The notes under the pieces were generated by a model that did not search any database, was not told the DNA's origin, and saw only the letters and a list, made by a program, of their open reading frames with translations. DNA of 64,000 nt from Anas platyrhynchos. Taxonomy: Eukaryota; Chordata; Aves; Anseriformes; Anatidae. This document shows, piece after piece, positions 1 through 11,490 of this stretch (positions are counted from its first letter, which is position 1; each line of letters opens with the position of its first letter). Made by a program: the position numbers and the translations under genes. The stretch lies in assembly GCF_047663525.1 (NCBI RefSeq), contig NC_092597.1, forward strand, positions 24,018,501 to 24,082,500. The letters are read 5' to 3'.

Positions 1-224
1 GCAGCGTGGCCGTGCCATGGCAGGCGTCCTGCGTGGGCCAGGCTGGCGCGGGCGCTTTTGTCTGGTAACAATCTCCTGCAATCAGCCATTTCCCTGCGGG
101 CTTTCTTCTGTCAGGTCACTGCTTCAAAAAAAAAAAAAAAAGAAAACACCCCTACATGAAAAGGGTTCGATTTCCACAGCCACTCGGTGGGTTTTCCCAC
201 TGCCTGTGCTGACAGAAAGGGTTT
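1..224. other. GC-rich non-coding flank
   Basis: No gene seen. It contains an uninterrupted run of 16 A at 126-141 and then grades into the first AT-rich island. Confidence 0.5.
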
Positions 225-665
225 TTTATTGTGCATCAATTACTTTCAAGTGAATGGGAGACATTATGTTATTAAATCCCACCCTGCCTCTCGAGGTGCT
301 TTTAATTTGTATGTTTAGGTTTAAATTTCTTCAGGAGTGCCAAACCTTGTATTTGTTTTCCTTGGGCTATTTTCATTTAGGGTTTCGGTAACTGTCAAAG
401 CCTGCGAGTTAATTGTAGCTCACAAGGTTATCTTTCAGAGCTAACTTATATTTCTGTCATGTGCTGGAGCCAGTCCTTGGCTGCCTATCTTTATGATACT
501 GTAGATTCTGACTCTTGTAATTATGCTTGGAGTTTAAGCTGATTATGTAGACTTTATAACCGGTGTTTGTTTAATTTACCCACAGTGTGTTGTTTGTACA
601 GTGGCTCCGAAAGTAAACACAAACCTGATTAAACATCTCTGCCTGCCACCAATGGCCATTTTCCC
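225..665. promoter_or_regulatory. AT-rich island, candidate enhancer with FOX motifs
   Basis: This is a 440-bp AT-rich block with abrupt GC-rich borders and no usable reading frame. It holds TAATTG and GATTATG homeodomain-type words and, in its right third, three forkhead words: TGTTTGTTT (564-572), TGTTTGTAC (591-599) and GTAAACA (613-619). The motifs are seen directly; enhancer function is inferred. Confidence 0.42.
564..619. promoter_or_regulatory. Cluster of three forkhead-type sites
   Basis: Two TGTTTG words on the plus strand and one GTAAACA (a minus-strand TGTTTAC) lie within 56 bp. FOX proteins bind RYAAAYA and its complement. Binding is inferred only. Confidence 0.35.
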
Positions 666-3360
666 AAAGATACACTAAAATAAACAGCGGGAGGGTCTGC
701 GGGAGGGAAGGGGGAGCCTCCCCTGCATCCTCTCACTCCTGTGCCGATGTCACCCCAGCCCTACCAGAAAGATCTGCTTCTAAAGTGATGTTTCCTTAAG
801 CCAAGCAAAGCCAGCCTGAAGCCCGGTGCAGTTTGCAGGGCTGATGCTGCAGCCGTGTCACCAAGGAGGGGACACTGCTTTAGTAAGGAACAACTCAATA
901 AATAATAATAATAATAATAATAATGTCTAAAAAAAAGGTCTGGAAGATGCAGAAAAATCCACAGCTGTGTCTTGGATCCACTGCTGCCCATGGAATAAAA
1001 GCACGCTGGTTTCTCGTTAGAGGTAATTAGCGCTCAGGGTGGCACGGTGCATCCCATGGGTGTCTGAAGGAGAGGTGCTGCAGCCCTGGGGCAGCTCAGG
1101 TGTGATGCTGTGGGTCGGATCCTGTCCCCTCTCCCAGCGGGGACAGCCGTGGGTGCAGGTCCCAGCAGAGCAGACTGGGGACACGGTGCCAGGGACGCTC
1201 TGCAGGTGACACAGCACTGGGGAGTATTTTTCTTGTCATTAATCAGCAAGCCCTAAGCGGACACTTGAGCAACTTATTGTGTTATCACCACAATGGACGG
1301 GTTAAAACCTGTGCATCTTATCTCACTTTTGGTTTGCTCTCCCAGCTGTGCCAGAGCATCTTCCCCTGCTCGTCCCCAGCTGTGGTCATGGCAGGTCTGG
1401 GTCTGCGAGCTGGGTCGTGAGCACTGGGGTGCAGGCGGTGGCTGCTGCGCTCTTGGTGCCTGTGGGAGCTGCTGCCCTGGGGAGAACAAACAAAAAAAAA
1501 GCCCAAAATTAAAAAAAATAAAAAATAAAAAAGGAAATTGCTCCTTTTCTGCTCAAACTGGTTGCACTGGGATGGAAGATCCATGGGGATGGGAGCAGGG
1601 ACCCTGGCACACCACGCAGGAGGCTCCTGCCGTTCGGCATCGCTCCTAACCAAGGCTCAGGCTCCACAAAGTGCCCCCCTCCGGTGCCAGCTGCTCCGAG
1701 GGATGTTTTGGTTTGCGAAAGGTGTGAAGCGGGATGGAAGGCCTCCAGCATTCCTGTGGTTTCTTTTTAATATCGGTTTTAGACAGATTGGAAAAACTCC
1801 TCGTTCACAGCAGCGCCGTGGGTGGTTTCCTCCCCGCTCCTCGCAGCGCCGAATGCCCTGCGCTGGATGCTGCTCCTTGGTGTCCCCACCTTGGTGTCCC
1901 CACCTCCATGGCACAGCCAAACCACTGGGGTTTGGCCCTTTCCCTCTCACCCTCCCTCTCTCCAAGCAGGGTTTTGGCCATTGGGTGGAAAGGAAAAGCC
2001 TCCTCCTTTCTCCTCCCCTGTGCTCTCTGCCCAATTCTCTGTCTCTGAGCAATTTTCGGGATGCTAGAAATGATTTTCTCATTTCAGCACCTCCTTGCAG
2101 CCTGCTGGACCTGCCCGTTGGCCTCACACTGCCTGACAGCCAGGAGCACCTGAGGACAGACGGACACACGTTGGACACACATCGGGGAGCAGGGGGGGAC
2201 CGCCATGGGGGGCTGGCAGCCCACCCCGCTCCTCTCCCTCCTGCCCTGCCCTGGGGTTTCCATCTCTTCTGAGCGCTGTTATCTCTGCTGATTTAAGTGC
2301 TTGAGGAGCCCCGGGGAGGCAGCCAGGATGACCCCGGGCTGTCCCACGGCTCTTATCGGTCTCCTCTCCTCCCCAGCAGACACCTCCCTTCGCCACCTGC
2401 CTCTGCAGCCCCAAATTACTCTGCTCCCCCCCCTGAAACCAGGCTCTCCCACTCCTCCTACCCAGGCAGGTGCTCCTCAACTGCAGCCTCGCTCCAAGCC
2501 AAGCTCCAGTGCCGTAAGGGGAGGGCTTTTATCTTGTTTTTTTTATTCCCCCGGAGGCGTTTGTAGAGGTTTCCCAGAGCCAAGGCAAAATCCCTCTGCC
2601 AGGTCTCCCTGCTCAGCACCCGGGGAAATTCCTCCAGCCCTCGTTAGAACAGCACCTCTGGGCAACCCTAATTACAGGGAGGGAGCTGGAAAGCGCGCAG
2701 ATGTCATTAACCACCCTCTGGTTTGTTCGGGAGCCAAATCAAACAGCGAGGGTGGTGAGAGCTTCCCCGAGGCGCTGCACTGCCTGAGCCGGGGTGGCCC
2801 CGAGTGCTGGGGATCCGGCAACACGGGGGGCTCAGCTGGGTTGGGGTCCTCATCCCACTGTGGGTTTGGGATGGGGAAGGGCGAAAAGACCTCTCAGCCC
2901 CAGGCTGGTGCTGCAGAAGGCATCGCACGTGTCCATCCCCATCACCCCTGGGTCGCTGGCACAGCACCCCTGCATTGACCTCCTGCAGTGCTGTTCCTTA
3001 AGCAAGGGTGAAGTGGGAACAATGAGGTTTCAGCTGAAAAATGTGCCCTGTATCTTTCTGTATCTGCGTTTTTCTTCTCGGGATAATATTAAAAATAAGA
3101 TGCACTCGGGCTTCCTGAAAAGACCCAACTCCTGTTGGTTGTAAGGGCTTGGTTGGGCTTTCAGCTCACCTCCTGCAGCGCTCGTGAAGCCACAGCCCAC
3201 GCAGATGCTTTGCAAAATTCAGGGTTGCGTGTGGCTGCAGAGCAGAGGAGGGTTTGCTCTTCCTTTTCTGGCTGGCACTGCAGACCCATGAGCTCAAAAT
3301 AAAAAATAAAAATAAAACAAAAAAATCAAGCTCTCCTTGCATTTTAAAAGCTCTAAACCA
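666..3360. other. GC-rich spacer, no gene seen
   Basis: About 2.7 kb of GC-rich sequence. The longest open frame (1538-2272, plus strand, 244 codons) has no recognisable domain. Small repeats are (AAT)8 at 901-924 and a perfect 2x14-bp duplication at 1877-1904. A weakly AT-enriched patch lies at 3000-3130. Confidence 0.5.
901..924 (+). repeat. (AAT)8 microsatellite
   Basis: Eight perfect AAT units. Confidence 0.95.
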
Positions 3361-3498
3361 CACGAAGGCTTATCAGTCAGCCCCCTAACTTATGGGATAT
3401 ATATGCAGTTCCCAATGCATGCTAAATCAATATCTCTCCACAGATGGATAGAGAGATAAATTTTAAAGAATAAGCTTAATTTTATTACCGTCTTCTGA
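3361..3498. promoter_or_regulatory. AT-rich island with GATA-type words
   Basis: This short AT-rich block has CTTATC at 3369-3374, AGATAA at 3454-3459, and the words ATGCATGC and TAAATCAAT between them. It runs directly into the 40-bp tandem array, so both may form one element. Confidence 0.38.
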
Positions 3499-3777
3499 GT
3501 GGCCATCGCGTGACAGCGCAGCGTCGGGCTGACAGGAGTTTGATGTTGGGTAATAGCACATCAGCAGGCCCCGGCCCTTTGATGTATGATAATAGTGCAT
3601 CATCAGAACAATGGCGTTTTGATATATTGTATTAGAACATAATCAGGATGATGGGCCTTTGATATATTATGTAAGTACATCACCGGAGTGGTGCTGCCGT
3701 GACACATTACCGCCGAGCGCTGTCAGAGCCGCCGCGCCGTAATGGATTTCCGTAATACATCACGGGGGCCGGGGACC
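3499..3777 (+). repeat. Degenerate 40-bp tandem array, about seven units
   Basis: The units start at 3499, 3539, 3578, 3618, 3658, 3698 and 3738, so the period is 40 bp with one 39-bp unit. The clearest units open with TTTGATRTAT and carry a (T/A)TAATAGnnCATCATCAG-like core. Units 2578-type neighbours at 3578-3617 and 3618-3657 match at 27 of 40 positions when counted by eye. The outer units are more GC-rich and more diverged, keeping words such as GTGACACATTA (3699-3709) and GTAATACATCAC (3752-3763). The array is old, local and not low-complexity. Confidence 0.8.
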
Positions 3778-4310
3778 GAGGAGAGGAGCTGCTGGCAGCC
3801 AGACACCGCTGCCTCCTCCTTGCTTTTCTGCAGGAAATATGGGAGGGAACAGGGGGACGGGGGGATTTTGGGTGCTGGACTGTCAGGGCTTCCATCTGAG
3901 GGAGGTTTCATGGCAGCAGAGCTGCTCCTTCCCATGGCAGGGGGTGGCCGTGGGGCTGTGGTTGCACCACGGTCCTGATGCCAGCCTCACCTCACACCAT
4001 AAAACTTCAGGTTTCACCCTATGAGCCACGAATTGGGGTGGGTGTTTACTCTTTGGAGTAAATATCCCAACAGGGTACCCCTGGGGACACCCCGCAGCCC
4101 CTCGGCCTCTCTCAGGGTAGAGGAAGGGAAACTCCAGGAGCTCAGCATGCGGAGGTTTCATGGACATGCTCATCAGTCCTAGAGCTGTGTTGAACGTTTT
4201 CTTGTTTTAGGGCAGCTACTCAGGGGTTTTTGGATGTTTCCTTGTTGGTTTTCCTGGCTTTGGGGTCAGGTAGCCATTTGCGCTGGGCTGAGCACATCTT
4301 GTTTTCTTCT
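3778..4310. other. GC-rich spacer
   Basis: No gene or repeat recognised. Confidence 0.45.
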
Positions 4311-4534
4311 CCACTTCAACAAAAAAAGCCATCAAAAGTATGTCTCAGGTGAAACCTTTTTCTTCACTGACATGATCATATTTCATCTCTCTGAAATAGC
4401 ACCTTTTCACCGTGGTTGGGATTTTTATTTCTCTTTAAATTACATTGGCTGCATCTAAACGTACCTCAAAATAAGAAAAGCATCATTCTCTTTCAAAAAA
4501 AAAAAAAAAAAGAAAAAGAAAAAAAAAAAGAAAA
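4311..4534. promoter_or_regulatory. Small AT-rich island ending in an A-tract
   Basis: The left part has CATCAAAAG, an E-box CAGGTG and TTTAAATTACATTGG words. It ends in A17 (4495-4511) and a broken A/G tract to 4534. The function is unknown. Confidence 0.3.
4495..4534 (+). repeat. Poly-A / AAAAAG tract
   Basis: A17 is followed by AG-interrupted A runs. Confidence 0.9.
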
Positions 4535-4839
4535 CCAAATAAACATTTTCAGGTTTCCAAATTCCTTTCTCTTCCCAAAACCATTTGCTGGGTTCATAAC
4601 TGGTTGTCCTCAACCTGGGTATCTGTGGTGAAGAACCCGTTTGCACGAAAGCAGTTGCCCTTCCCCTGCGTGCTTCGATGCGAGGTGGATGGGGCTGCGT
4701 GGTGCTGAGGGGCTTCCCAAGACCATTTTCCATTTCCAGGCCCAGGAAATGGCTGTCTGCCCTGGAAATGAATTTGGAAGCAGGGGAGGAGGAGGCAACG
4801 CAGGAGGCTGCCAAAAGGGATCTCTCGGAAGTGGAGAAT
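4535..4839. other. Mixed-composition spacer
   Basis: Nothing recognisable; the short open frames here have no domain features. Confidence 0.4.
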
Positions 4840-5050
4840 AGCACTAATATTTGGAGAAATTGAAATTCCAACCATGAAATTGCCTATCATTTATCATCCC
4901 CAACCACCTTACGAAGTAAGAAAAACAGGCATTAAGCCTTATTGCTTTTTAAATACTTATGATCTCAGGGAAAAGCCATCTAATCTACTTCCCTTAATAC
5001 GTATTCTACAGAAAAGGCCATGAGCGTAACGGCAACGTTTGTGGTTGTTG
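4840..5050. promoter_or_regulatory. AT-rich island, candidate CNE
   Basis: It holds a TAATATTTGG word, a ATCATTTATCATC stretch and a RUNX-type TGTGGTT at 5040-5046. The left and right borders to GC-rich DNA are sharp. Confidence 0.35.
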
Positions 5051-6138
5051 TGCAGTCACACCTACCAACCCACCGGGCAGGCTGCCTTTGGGGTGGTCAG
5101 GCTATAAACCTCCACCTCTCCACATCCCCGGGCTCCTTTTCCACCTGTAAGCACTGGTGCTGGGGACAATGATGCCAAAAAAGGGGTCTGTCCGTGCACC
5201 AGGGCAGACCTCAGTGGGTTTCCATGGCGTGGAGTTGGGTTTTCCAAGCAACGAGGTGATGCTGCCGCTGGAGCACGTCGCTGAACAGCCCCTGCCCGAG
5301 GTGAAGGCTGGCAAATTCCTGAGCACCACTCCCCATCCCTGCCCCTCTGTCACTCCCCGCAGCAACTCCCGCCCTGAAAATGCATGTTTTCAGTGGTCTT
5401 TCCCCAAAACTTGCTTGTGTTACTCCCAGGAGCAATATTTTGCGTGCTCGGGGGGTTCCCTCCTTGGTGCCAAGGCCCGTGGGCGGCGATGCTCGTTCCC
5501 CTCCACCCTGGTGATAATTTTGAGAGGAGGGTCACCGGGGGTTTTTGAGCGCTGCAGATGTTCACAGCAGCGTGGTGCAGAGCTGCTTCACTCAGGTGCT
5601 TCCTTAATGGTGATGCATTGGAAAAATCGGGTGCTCGATGGCCCTTGCAGTCGCAGAGCCACCTGCGCCACGCGCTGGCCCTGGCCGTGTCCCTCCGGCT
5701 CTGGTGGGGGCAGCGGCTGCCAACGTCTCTGTAACTCTGGTCGGGAACCACATGCCTCGACATCTGCCTTTTAATTTGCTTAAAATGGAATCAGAAAGAG
5801 CAAAACGCCCCCTCCAACAGCATGGCGTTGGTTATGGGGATGCTTGGGCACACACAGCACCAGAGCTGCTCCCAGGCACCGGCCCTGGCGGGGGCTCTGC
5901 TGGCTGCAGCAGTGGCTCTGCAAGGCGGCTGCCACCCTCCCCAGCCCCGCTAGGAGCAGGTGGCGATGGAGCTGAAGCTTCCCAAACAGCATCTGCCCAG
6001 GTTGCACCACTTTCTGATATTGTCCCGGTGCTGCTCAGGCTGCCCCCTGCCAGCCCCCCAGCCCCCTGCCCAGAGCGCGCAGCAGCTCTGGGAACAGAGG
6101 AACCGCTGGAGCTTACCTGCTGCTGGTCAACCACAAGG
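5051..6138. other. GC-rich spacer
   Basis: About 1.1 kb. The open frames of about 200 codons here lack any domain, signal or codon pattern that I can recognise. A small AT patch lies at 5765-5800. Confidence 0.45.
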
Positions 6139-6139
6139 C

Positions 6140-6176
6140 AAAAAAAAAAAAAAGGCAAAAAAAAAAAAAAAAAAAA
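6140..6176 (+). repeat. Paired A-tracts
   Basis: A14 (6140-6153), GGC, then A20 (6157-6176). Confidence 0.92.
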
Positions 6177-6204
6177 GGAGGAAACAAGCAAACAGAAAAC
6201 CCCT

Positions 6205-6780
6205 CGAATGATAGGGGAACATAAATTATCTAGAACTGGCAAGAAATGAAAGTGTTGCATGGTCCCCTGACAGCAATGGGATGAATAACTGATGATGATT
6301 AGTTAAATCATAACATTGCTCTTGCCATGCATAAATGATGAGCCAACTGCTTGCGATGCCCTGATGAGATGCAGCGTTCTTCGCTTTCTATCATTCCCAC
6401 TTTGTAGCCCCAAAGAAACTACCACATTTCTGCATTTTTGTGTTATCTGGCACATCAAGCAATGCGACAATGAATATATATTGACCTTATTATAGCAGCC
6501 GGCTGCTTGTGCCAGAAGCAACCAGGCATACTTTGCACAAATTAAAGCTGTCAGCATGTAATTTATGGTTCATTGCAAAAGAGGAACAGAACTCTGAGGG
6601 GAACATTGTGGTTTGGGAAGCAGGTAGGTAGGCAGATGAATTGCATGATAAAATATCTTGCTAATGATGTGATGTTAAAGCTGAAGTGTCATTTTCATTC
6701 TGTTTTGCACATTTTTTAGTTATTTCTTGCTCGAGATGATTTTCCCCTTTCCACATTTTTTTTTTTTCTTTCCAAAAGCT
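6205..6780. promoter_or_regulatory. Long AT-rich island, candidate CNE
   Basis: This is about 575 bp without any GC-rich interruption. Notable words are GATTAGTTAAATCATAAC near 6297, TGACCTT at 6482-6488 (a reversed AAGGTCA nuclear-receptor half-site), and an overlapping SOX/RUNX pair, ACATTGT (6603-6609) with TGTGGTT (6607-6613). It is among the best enhancer candidates in the first 10 kb. Confidence 0.48.
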
Positions 6781-6960
6781 AAATTACTGGTTACACCTGA
6801 AAAGGATGAAGTAGGTGTGATAATTTATGAGTAGACAGCCGTTGTCTGAAGACAATGTGGTGGCACCGTGAGCGATGTGAGAGCCCGTAACAGGGGCTCG
6901 TCTTACAAGCACAGCCAGCAGGCTTGACATCTGGGGCGTGTGTGCATGATTAAAGTTTTG
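6781..6960. promoter_or_regulatory. Inverted T-box half-site pair
   Basis: ACACCT at 6793-6798 and AGGTGTGA at 6813-6820 are opposed, with 14 bp between them, and are followed at once by TAATTTATGAG. T-box proteins bind AGGTGTGA, alone or as spaced pairs. The rest of the interval is of mixed composition. Confidence 0.38.
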
Positions 6961-8801
6961 CTCTTTTTCAGAGGAGAGAATAGTCTCAAGGAAAAATAAA
7001 ATAAAGGGATCTCTCCGTGTGCGTTCGCTCCTGTTGACACACACGGTGGCAAAACCGTACATCAAGAACCAGCTCCGCCTCGCAAATAGCAGCCTCGGCG
7101 CCCGCCGCCCGCTTCTTGCCTCTGGTTTTGTAGGTGCTGGGTCTTCCACGGTGTTTTTTTTCCAAATCGCTCAGCATCTGGGGGAAGAGGGAAGGATGGG
7201 AACAAAGGGAAGAAAATATGGTTCAGGGAAATGTGTTGGAGAGACCCGTTCACGTGGCATTAGGTCATCTCGGAGAACGCACGGAAGCGCATGCGCATGG
7301 GAGTGCGGGTGCTGGCGAAGGCAGCCCCGAGGCTGGAGCACGGCGAGGCAAGAGGAGGGTGGAGGAAACGGGGATTTACAGCCTGCCGAGCGAGAGAGCC
7401 CTCCTTAGTCTGATAAATAAATGATAAAATAATTAAATTCTGAACTAAACCATCGCCGAATTATTTAACTGCTCACCTAGGAAGGGCTCTGACTCACCCA
7501 GCCCGGCACTGTTGTTGTGCTGCGGGTGACTCCGCGCTGCCAAGAGAAACATATGACAGAGCAAAGCGCTGCTCGCGTCACCCCGCGAGCTGGCGAGGGG
7601 CCCGCCGCTCCGCTTCGTGACAACACCGGGGGGTTGCAAATCTGTTTTTTGTTCCACCTTGGAACCGGCCCAAGGCGTCGGGAGCGTTTCAGCGCATCAG
7701 GGTGGCGAGGCGGCGGCCGTTCCCAGACGGAGCAGGTTGCGTGGGGGCTCAGGGAGCAGAGGAGGTCCCCAGGGTGGGGACCCCGCTGTGAAGTCACGAC
7801 CGGTCCCCGAGCCCCTGGTTCACATCACCAAGGGGTGCGAGCTCCAGGGCACTACGGTCCTTGCTGCCGCGGCAGCTGTCACGAATTTGGGGTGTCCGTG
7901 TCCTTAGAAAGGCATAAAATTATTCTGCTGGTGTTTTGGAAAGTGTGAGCATGTGAATGCGTGTTACAGAGCGAGGCCCATCCCTTCCCAGCACGTTCCC
8001 TCCCTCTCTTCCATCCTGGCCCTGTCCCCGTGGAGATCAGGGCTGCTCGGTAGGGTGTCCCCAAGAGCGACACGATCCGAAATGCCTGTGTTGCTTCCCC
8101 TGATCTTGGTGATTTACTCGCTGCCACGCTCTCCCAGCTGCACTCCAGACATTTATCTGACGCAGCCTGGAAACGTGGCTGCTGTCAAGGCACGTCCCAC
8201 CCGGGGTGCTGCAGAGACAGCGACGGGGACAACGTTTCGGTGCTGATCCGCGGTGCCGAGGCTGTGACACGGAGGGGAGCAGGACACTGTCACTGTGTGC
8301 TGAGAGCGGTGACACCTCGCTGGGAGGGCAGCAGAAGGAGGCAGGGGTTGGGGAGCCACAGGGCGAGCACCACAGCAGGGCAGGGGGCGGCAGGAGGGGA
8401 TGCCCCCTGCACCCTGCTCCCCACATCCATGACCCCAGAGCATCACCGAGTGCGGAGCTTCGTGCGTTCATGTTTGCCAACATCGATTTCCCTCTTTGGA
8501 CACTCCAGCATTGATTTTCCTCTTTGCACACGTTCGTTACTCTGTCTGGGTCCGCTGCTCATCAGTTCAGCTCCTTTGCCCATGCCAGGACGTTGCATTG
8601 CTGTAATTGATGTTAATTGGATGAGGTCTGCAGCTGGGGCTGGCTGGCGCCTGCCTGGGGGTGCTGCAGCAGGTGGCACCCGGCGGTGCGCAGCGATGCC
8701 TGCGCTCACCTCCACGGGCTGCTGCAGCAGATCCGTGCATCATCAGCTCATGCATGGACAAGACTGGGGCTGCCAACCCCACCAGATGACAAGAGAAAGG
8801 G
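6961..8801. other. GC-rich spacer
   Basis: No gene seen. It contains a small AT patch at 7400-7460 and a diverged duplication of about 28 bp (first copy from about 8481, second from about 8510) built on the word ATTGATTTYCCTCTTTG. A G-run cluster lies near 8380-8400. Confidence 0.45.
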
Positions 8802-8832
8802 AAAAAAAAAAAATTTTTTTTATTTTTTTTTT
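8802..8832. repeat. A12/T8 palindromic tract
   Basis: A12 (8802-8813) runs directly into T8 (8814-8821), then A and T10. This is a self-complementary run. Confidence 0.92.
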
Positions 8833-9170
8833 AAATGAATCCAAATTCATTCTGTGCTGGCACTGCCTTTGAACCAAATGTCTCGCTGCAGCCAGTGACA
8901 GCTCAGCAGCAAGAGCGGTGGCAGCATTCGTGAACTATTAGTGTTAAATTATTCCAACAAAAGCAGGCCTTGATGTTGTGTTGAAGTTGATAACTTGAGG
9001 ACGTGTTTGAAAAGGATAAAAGCTCTGCCTTCAAAGGATGGCTCCTCTTTTGTATGAGACACGCTGCCGAGCGAATTAACCATTTTGGTAACGAAGGCGC
9101 CAATCTAGAAGCTAATTAGCGAGTGTTGAGACTCGTGATTTGGTATCTGCATTAAAAAACAAGACAGGAC
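8833..9170. promoter_or_regulatory. AT-rich island with TCF/LEF word
   Basis: It contains TTCAAAGG at 9030-9037 (TCF/LEF type), AATTAACC, and CTAATTAGCG near 9112. The first 80 bp are less AT-rich. Confidence 0.4.
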
Positions 9171-10380
9171 AAGCTGTTTTCTTGCAGTCCACTGGCACAT
9201 CTTGTACACCCCTGTGCCCCATATGGGAGGAGCAGGCGCAGGTCGGGCCCTTGGTGAGAGCTTTGGGGTGGCAGAAGCAGGGGAACACGTCTGATACCTC
9301 ACCTCCTCCCTCACCAGATCAAAGCACAATCTCTTCCAAGAGCATCATCCATCCCGGAGGCTTTTTTCCACCACCAGCCGTGAGTCCTGCCTGTGGTGTG
9401 ACAGCGGGGCTGGCCCAGGTGGGCACGGCAGCTAACGAAGGGCTAATTGAGCTGTCCCTGTGCTCACAGGCAGCGGGCAGCGAGAGGCTGAGCTCCTGAG
9501 CAGTGATAACAAGACGTGGGAGGAGGGAGCTGAATCATCAAATCTACAGCTCCAGCCCCAAAATGAGACCTGGGTTAGAAACGTCACCGTGTGCTGTGCT
9601 GGCAGAGGGACGGAGGTGGGTGACACCAGGACCCCGTGCCCAGCACTGGCACTTGCACAATCGGGCACGGGGCTGTGTTTCCCCATGGATAGGGAGTGTT
9701 TTAGTGCACGCTTCTGCCCCAGTGCTGTATTTTGGCTTACTGGGTTGGAGCAAGGGCAAAAAAATCCCTTTTTTCCCAGGCTCATGATGTTGGGTGGGAG
9801 CTCAGAGCGGGGGCACCTTCCTGGGGGTTTCATCCCCCTGTTCCCCTTCCCTGGCATGGTGAGAGCTGAACACCAACAAGGACAGAGTGGCACGTCCCCA
9901 AACAGCCCTATTCCTGCTCGGTCACGCATTTCCCACCCTAAATTTTGGGCACAGCAAGAGCTGATGTTGGTCGTGTTCGCTGTGGCGAGCGGCGGCACTG
10001 GGGACAGTGGTTTGGGGTGGTCCAGGGATGGGACCGGGGGCTGTCAGGCAGTGCCCACAGTGGGGCAGCGGTGCCGGGGCTGCCCCCGAGCCCTCCGAGG
10101 CCGCATTGGGGCTATATTTGTCCGGCTTGCACTCGGGAGGAGTGACAGCCGCGAGGGGAGAGAAGTGCCTTCCATTTCCAGCGCACTACAGATAGGGTGG
10201 AAAAAAGGTTTCACGGAGGATTAGCACCCTTGAGGTACTTCAAGCTGTCACTTACAATATGCACCATCCGCTGCTTGACCCCTGCTGCATGTCAGGGGAG
10301 GGGAAAAAAAAAAAAGAGGGGAGAAAAAAGCCTTTTAGAGGATCCCTTCCGCAAGCACGTGACAGTCCACAAATCAAGCC
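9171..10380. other. GC-rich spacer with G-quadruplex motif
   Basis: No gene. The 254-codon frame at 9460-10224, the longest in the window, has no recognisable domain. Four G-runs at 10014-10040 (GGGG, GGG, GGG, GGGGG; loops 7, 2, 3) fit the canonical G4 rule. Confidence 0.45.
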
Positions 10381-10480
10381 CGCACCACGCAGGACGTACC
10401 CGGTAATTAGTTTTATAAACACGCAATTCGGCTGATGTAACAAAAGCTGTAATTTAAAATTCGACACCGTCTCCTTTTCC
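10381..10480. promoter_or_regulatory. Short AT-rich island
   Basis: TAATTAG at 10404-10410 and TGTAATTTAAAATTC near 10448 lie between GC-rich flanks. Confidence 0.28.
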
Positions 10481-10481
10481 C

Positions 10482-10523
10482 AGGGGATGGAAGGGGAGGG
10501 GAGGAGGGGGGGGGTGAGGAGGG
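10482..10523 (+). other. G-quadruplex-prone G tract
   Basis: Repeated runs of 3-9 G are separated by one to five bases, in a stretch where purines greatly predominate. Confidence 0.6.
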
Positions 10524-10770
10524 TTATTAATAGCAGCAGTAAGAGTTTGTTGTATTTTTCTTCTCCGTGGCACTTGGGAGGGGGGCAAATGACCTCAGTG
10601 TGAAGAAACTTTATTTTCTACTGCCTCTTGATTTATGTGGGGAATCTGTTGCATGATTAGCGCCTATCATCAATAACCACGCGGCGCGGGCTGACAGCTG
10701 CTGAGTGGAATGAAGAAACCCTGTGAAGCAAATAGCTACAAATTTCCCTGACAGCCCCGGTTCGATTACA
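10524..10770. promoter_or_regulatory. AT-rich island, candidate CNE
   Basis: It holds GTTATTAATAG, TGACCT at 10590-10595, GATTTATG, and the paired words GATTAGCGCCTATCATCAATAAC near 10655 (longer than one site, quoted as location only). It is followed by a short CpG-dense patch at 10798-10865. Confidence 0.38.
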
Positions 10771-11490
10771 CGGCGTCAGCTGCCAAAACACCAGTTATTA
10801 CAGGCACGGAGCGCCACGAAGAGCGCAGCGGAGAGGAGCGCGGGCAGCGGTGACGCGGGGGGTGATGTTAACACCCCCCCGAGCTCCTTCCCCTCCGCGG
10901 GGGCATTCGGGGATCATTTATTTACAGCAGCCGGGCGAGAGCCTCCTCTTGCTGCCTGGTGCTGGCAGCATCACCCCCCGGGGGTTTGGTGGCCAGAGGA
11001 AGGGCTGCAGCATTTTCCCCCTCCTGGCTTGGAGACATTAAAACCAGGAGTCATTTCATAACACCCCCCCACATGCCTTGGTTTTCCAGGGAAATCATTT
11101 CTGAGCATTGGCCAATATGCATATTTTTAGGAAAAGCGTGGAGGTTGTATGGAGATGGAGGTGGGACCCCCCTACCCACCCAGGACGGGTGGCTGCATGC
11201 AGGGGGAGCCCCACACTGCGCCCCCCTGACACACGCCAGGCTCCACCTGAGAACCTGGCAAAGCTGACCTGGGAAATAACAATAAATTCTAAGCACAAAA
11301 ATTGGGAAATCCATGTGAAAAAAAAGCAGATGTACGAATTGGAGCACAAAACCTGATTGCAGCACTGCAGGCACCTGCTGAGGGAGCCGTGGTGCTCCCC
11401 CAAAACCTATCCAGCACTCCCGAGCTGAGCACGCACAGCCCAAGCTCCCTGTGCCCGGTGCTCGCAGGGAGCTGTTTGCAAACAGACACA
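10771..11490. other. GC-rich spacer with small CpG cluster
   Basis: CpGs are dense only between about 10798 and 10865, too short for a promoter island. No gene recognised. Confidence 0.4.

Noticed and set aside
3499-3777. The 40-bp array as a known avian nuclear-membrane or sex-chromosome satellite
   Set aside because: Those satellites form long, homogeneous arrays; this is one short, strongly diverged array inside single-copy sequence. I could not compare consensus sequences without a search.
9460-10224. The window's longest open frame, 254 codons
   Set aside because: GC-rich shadow frame; no domain, no start context, and overlapping frames of similar length on the other strand. The same applies to 1538-2272 and 37342-38040.
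10757-10775. GGTTCGATTA resembling a tRNA T-loop
   Set aside because: No closing T-stem, no upstream D-arm or anticodon arm.
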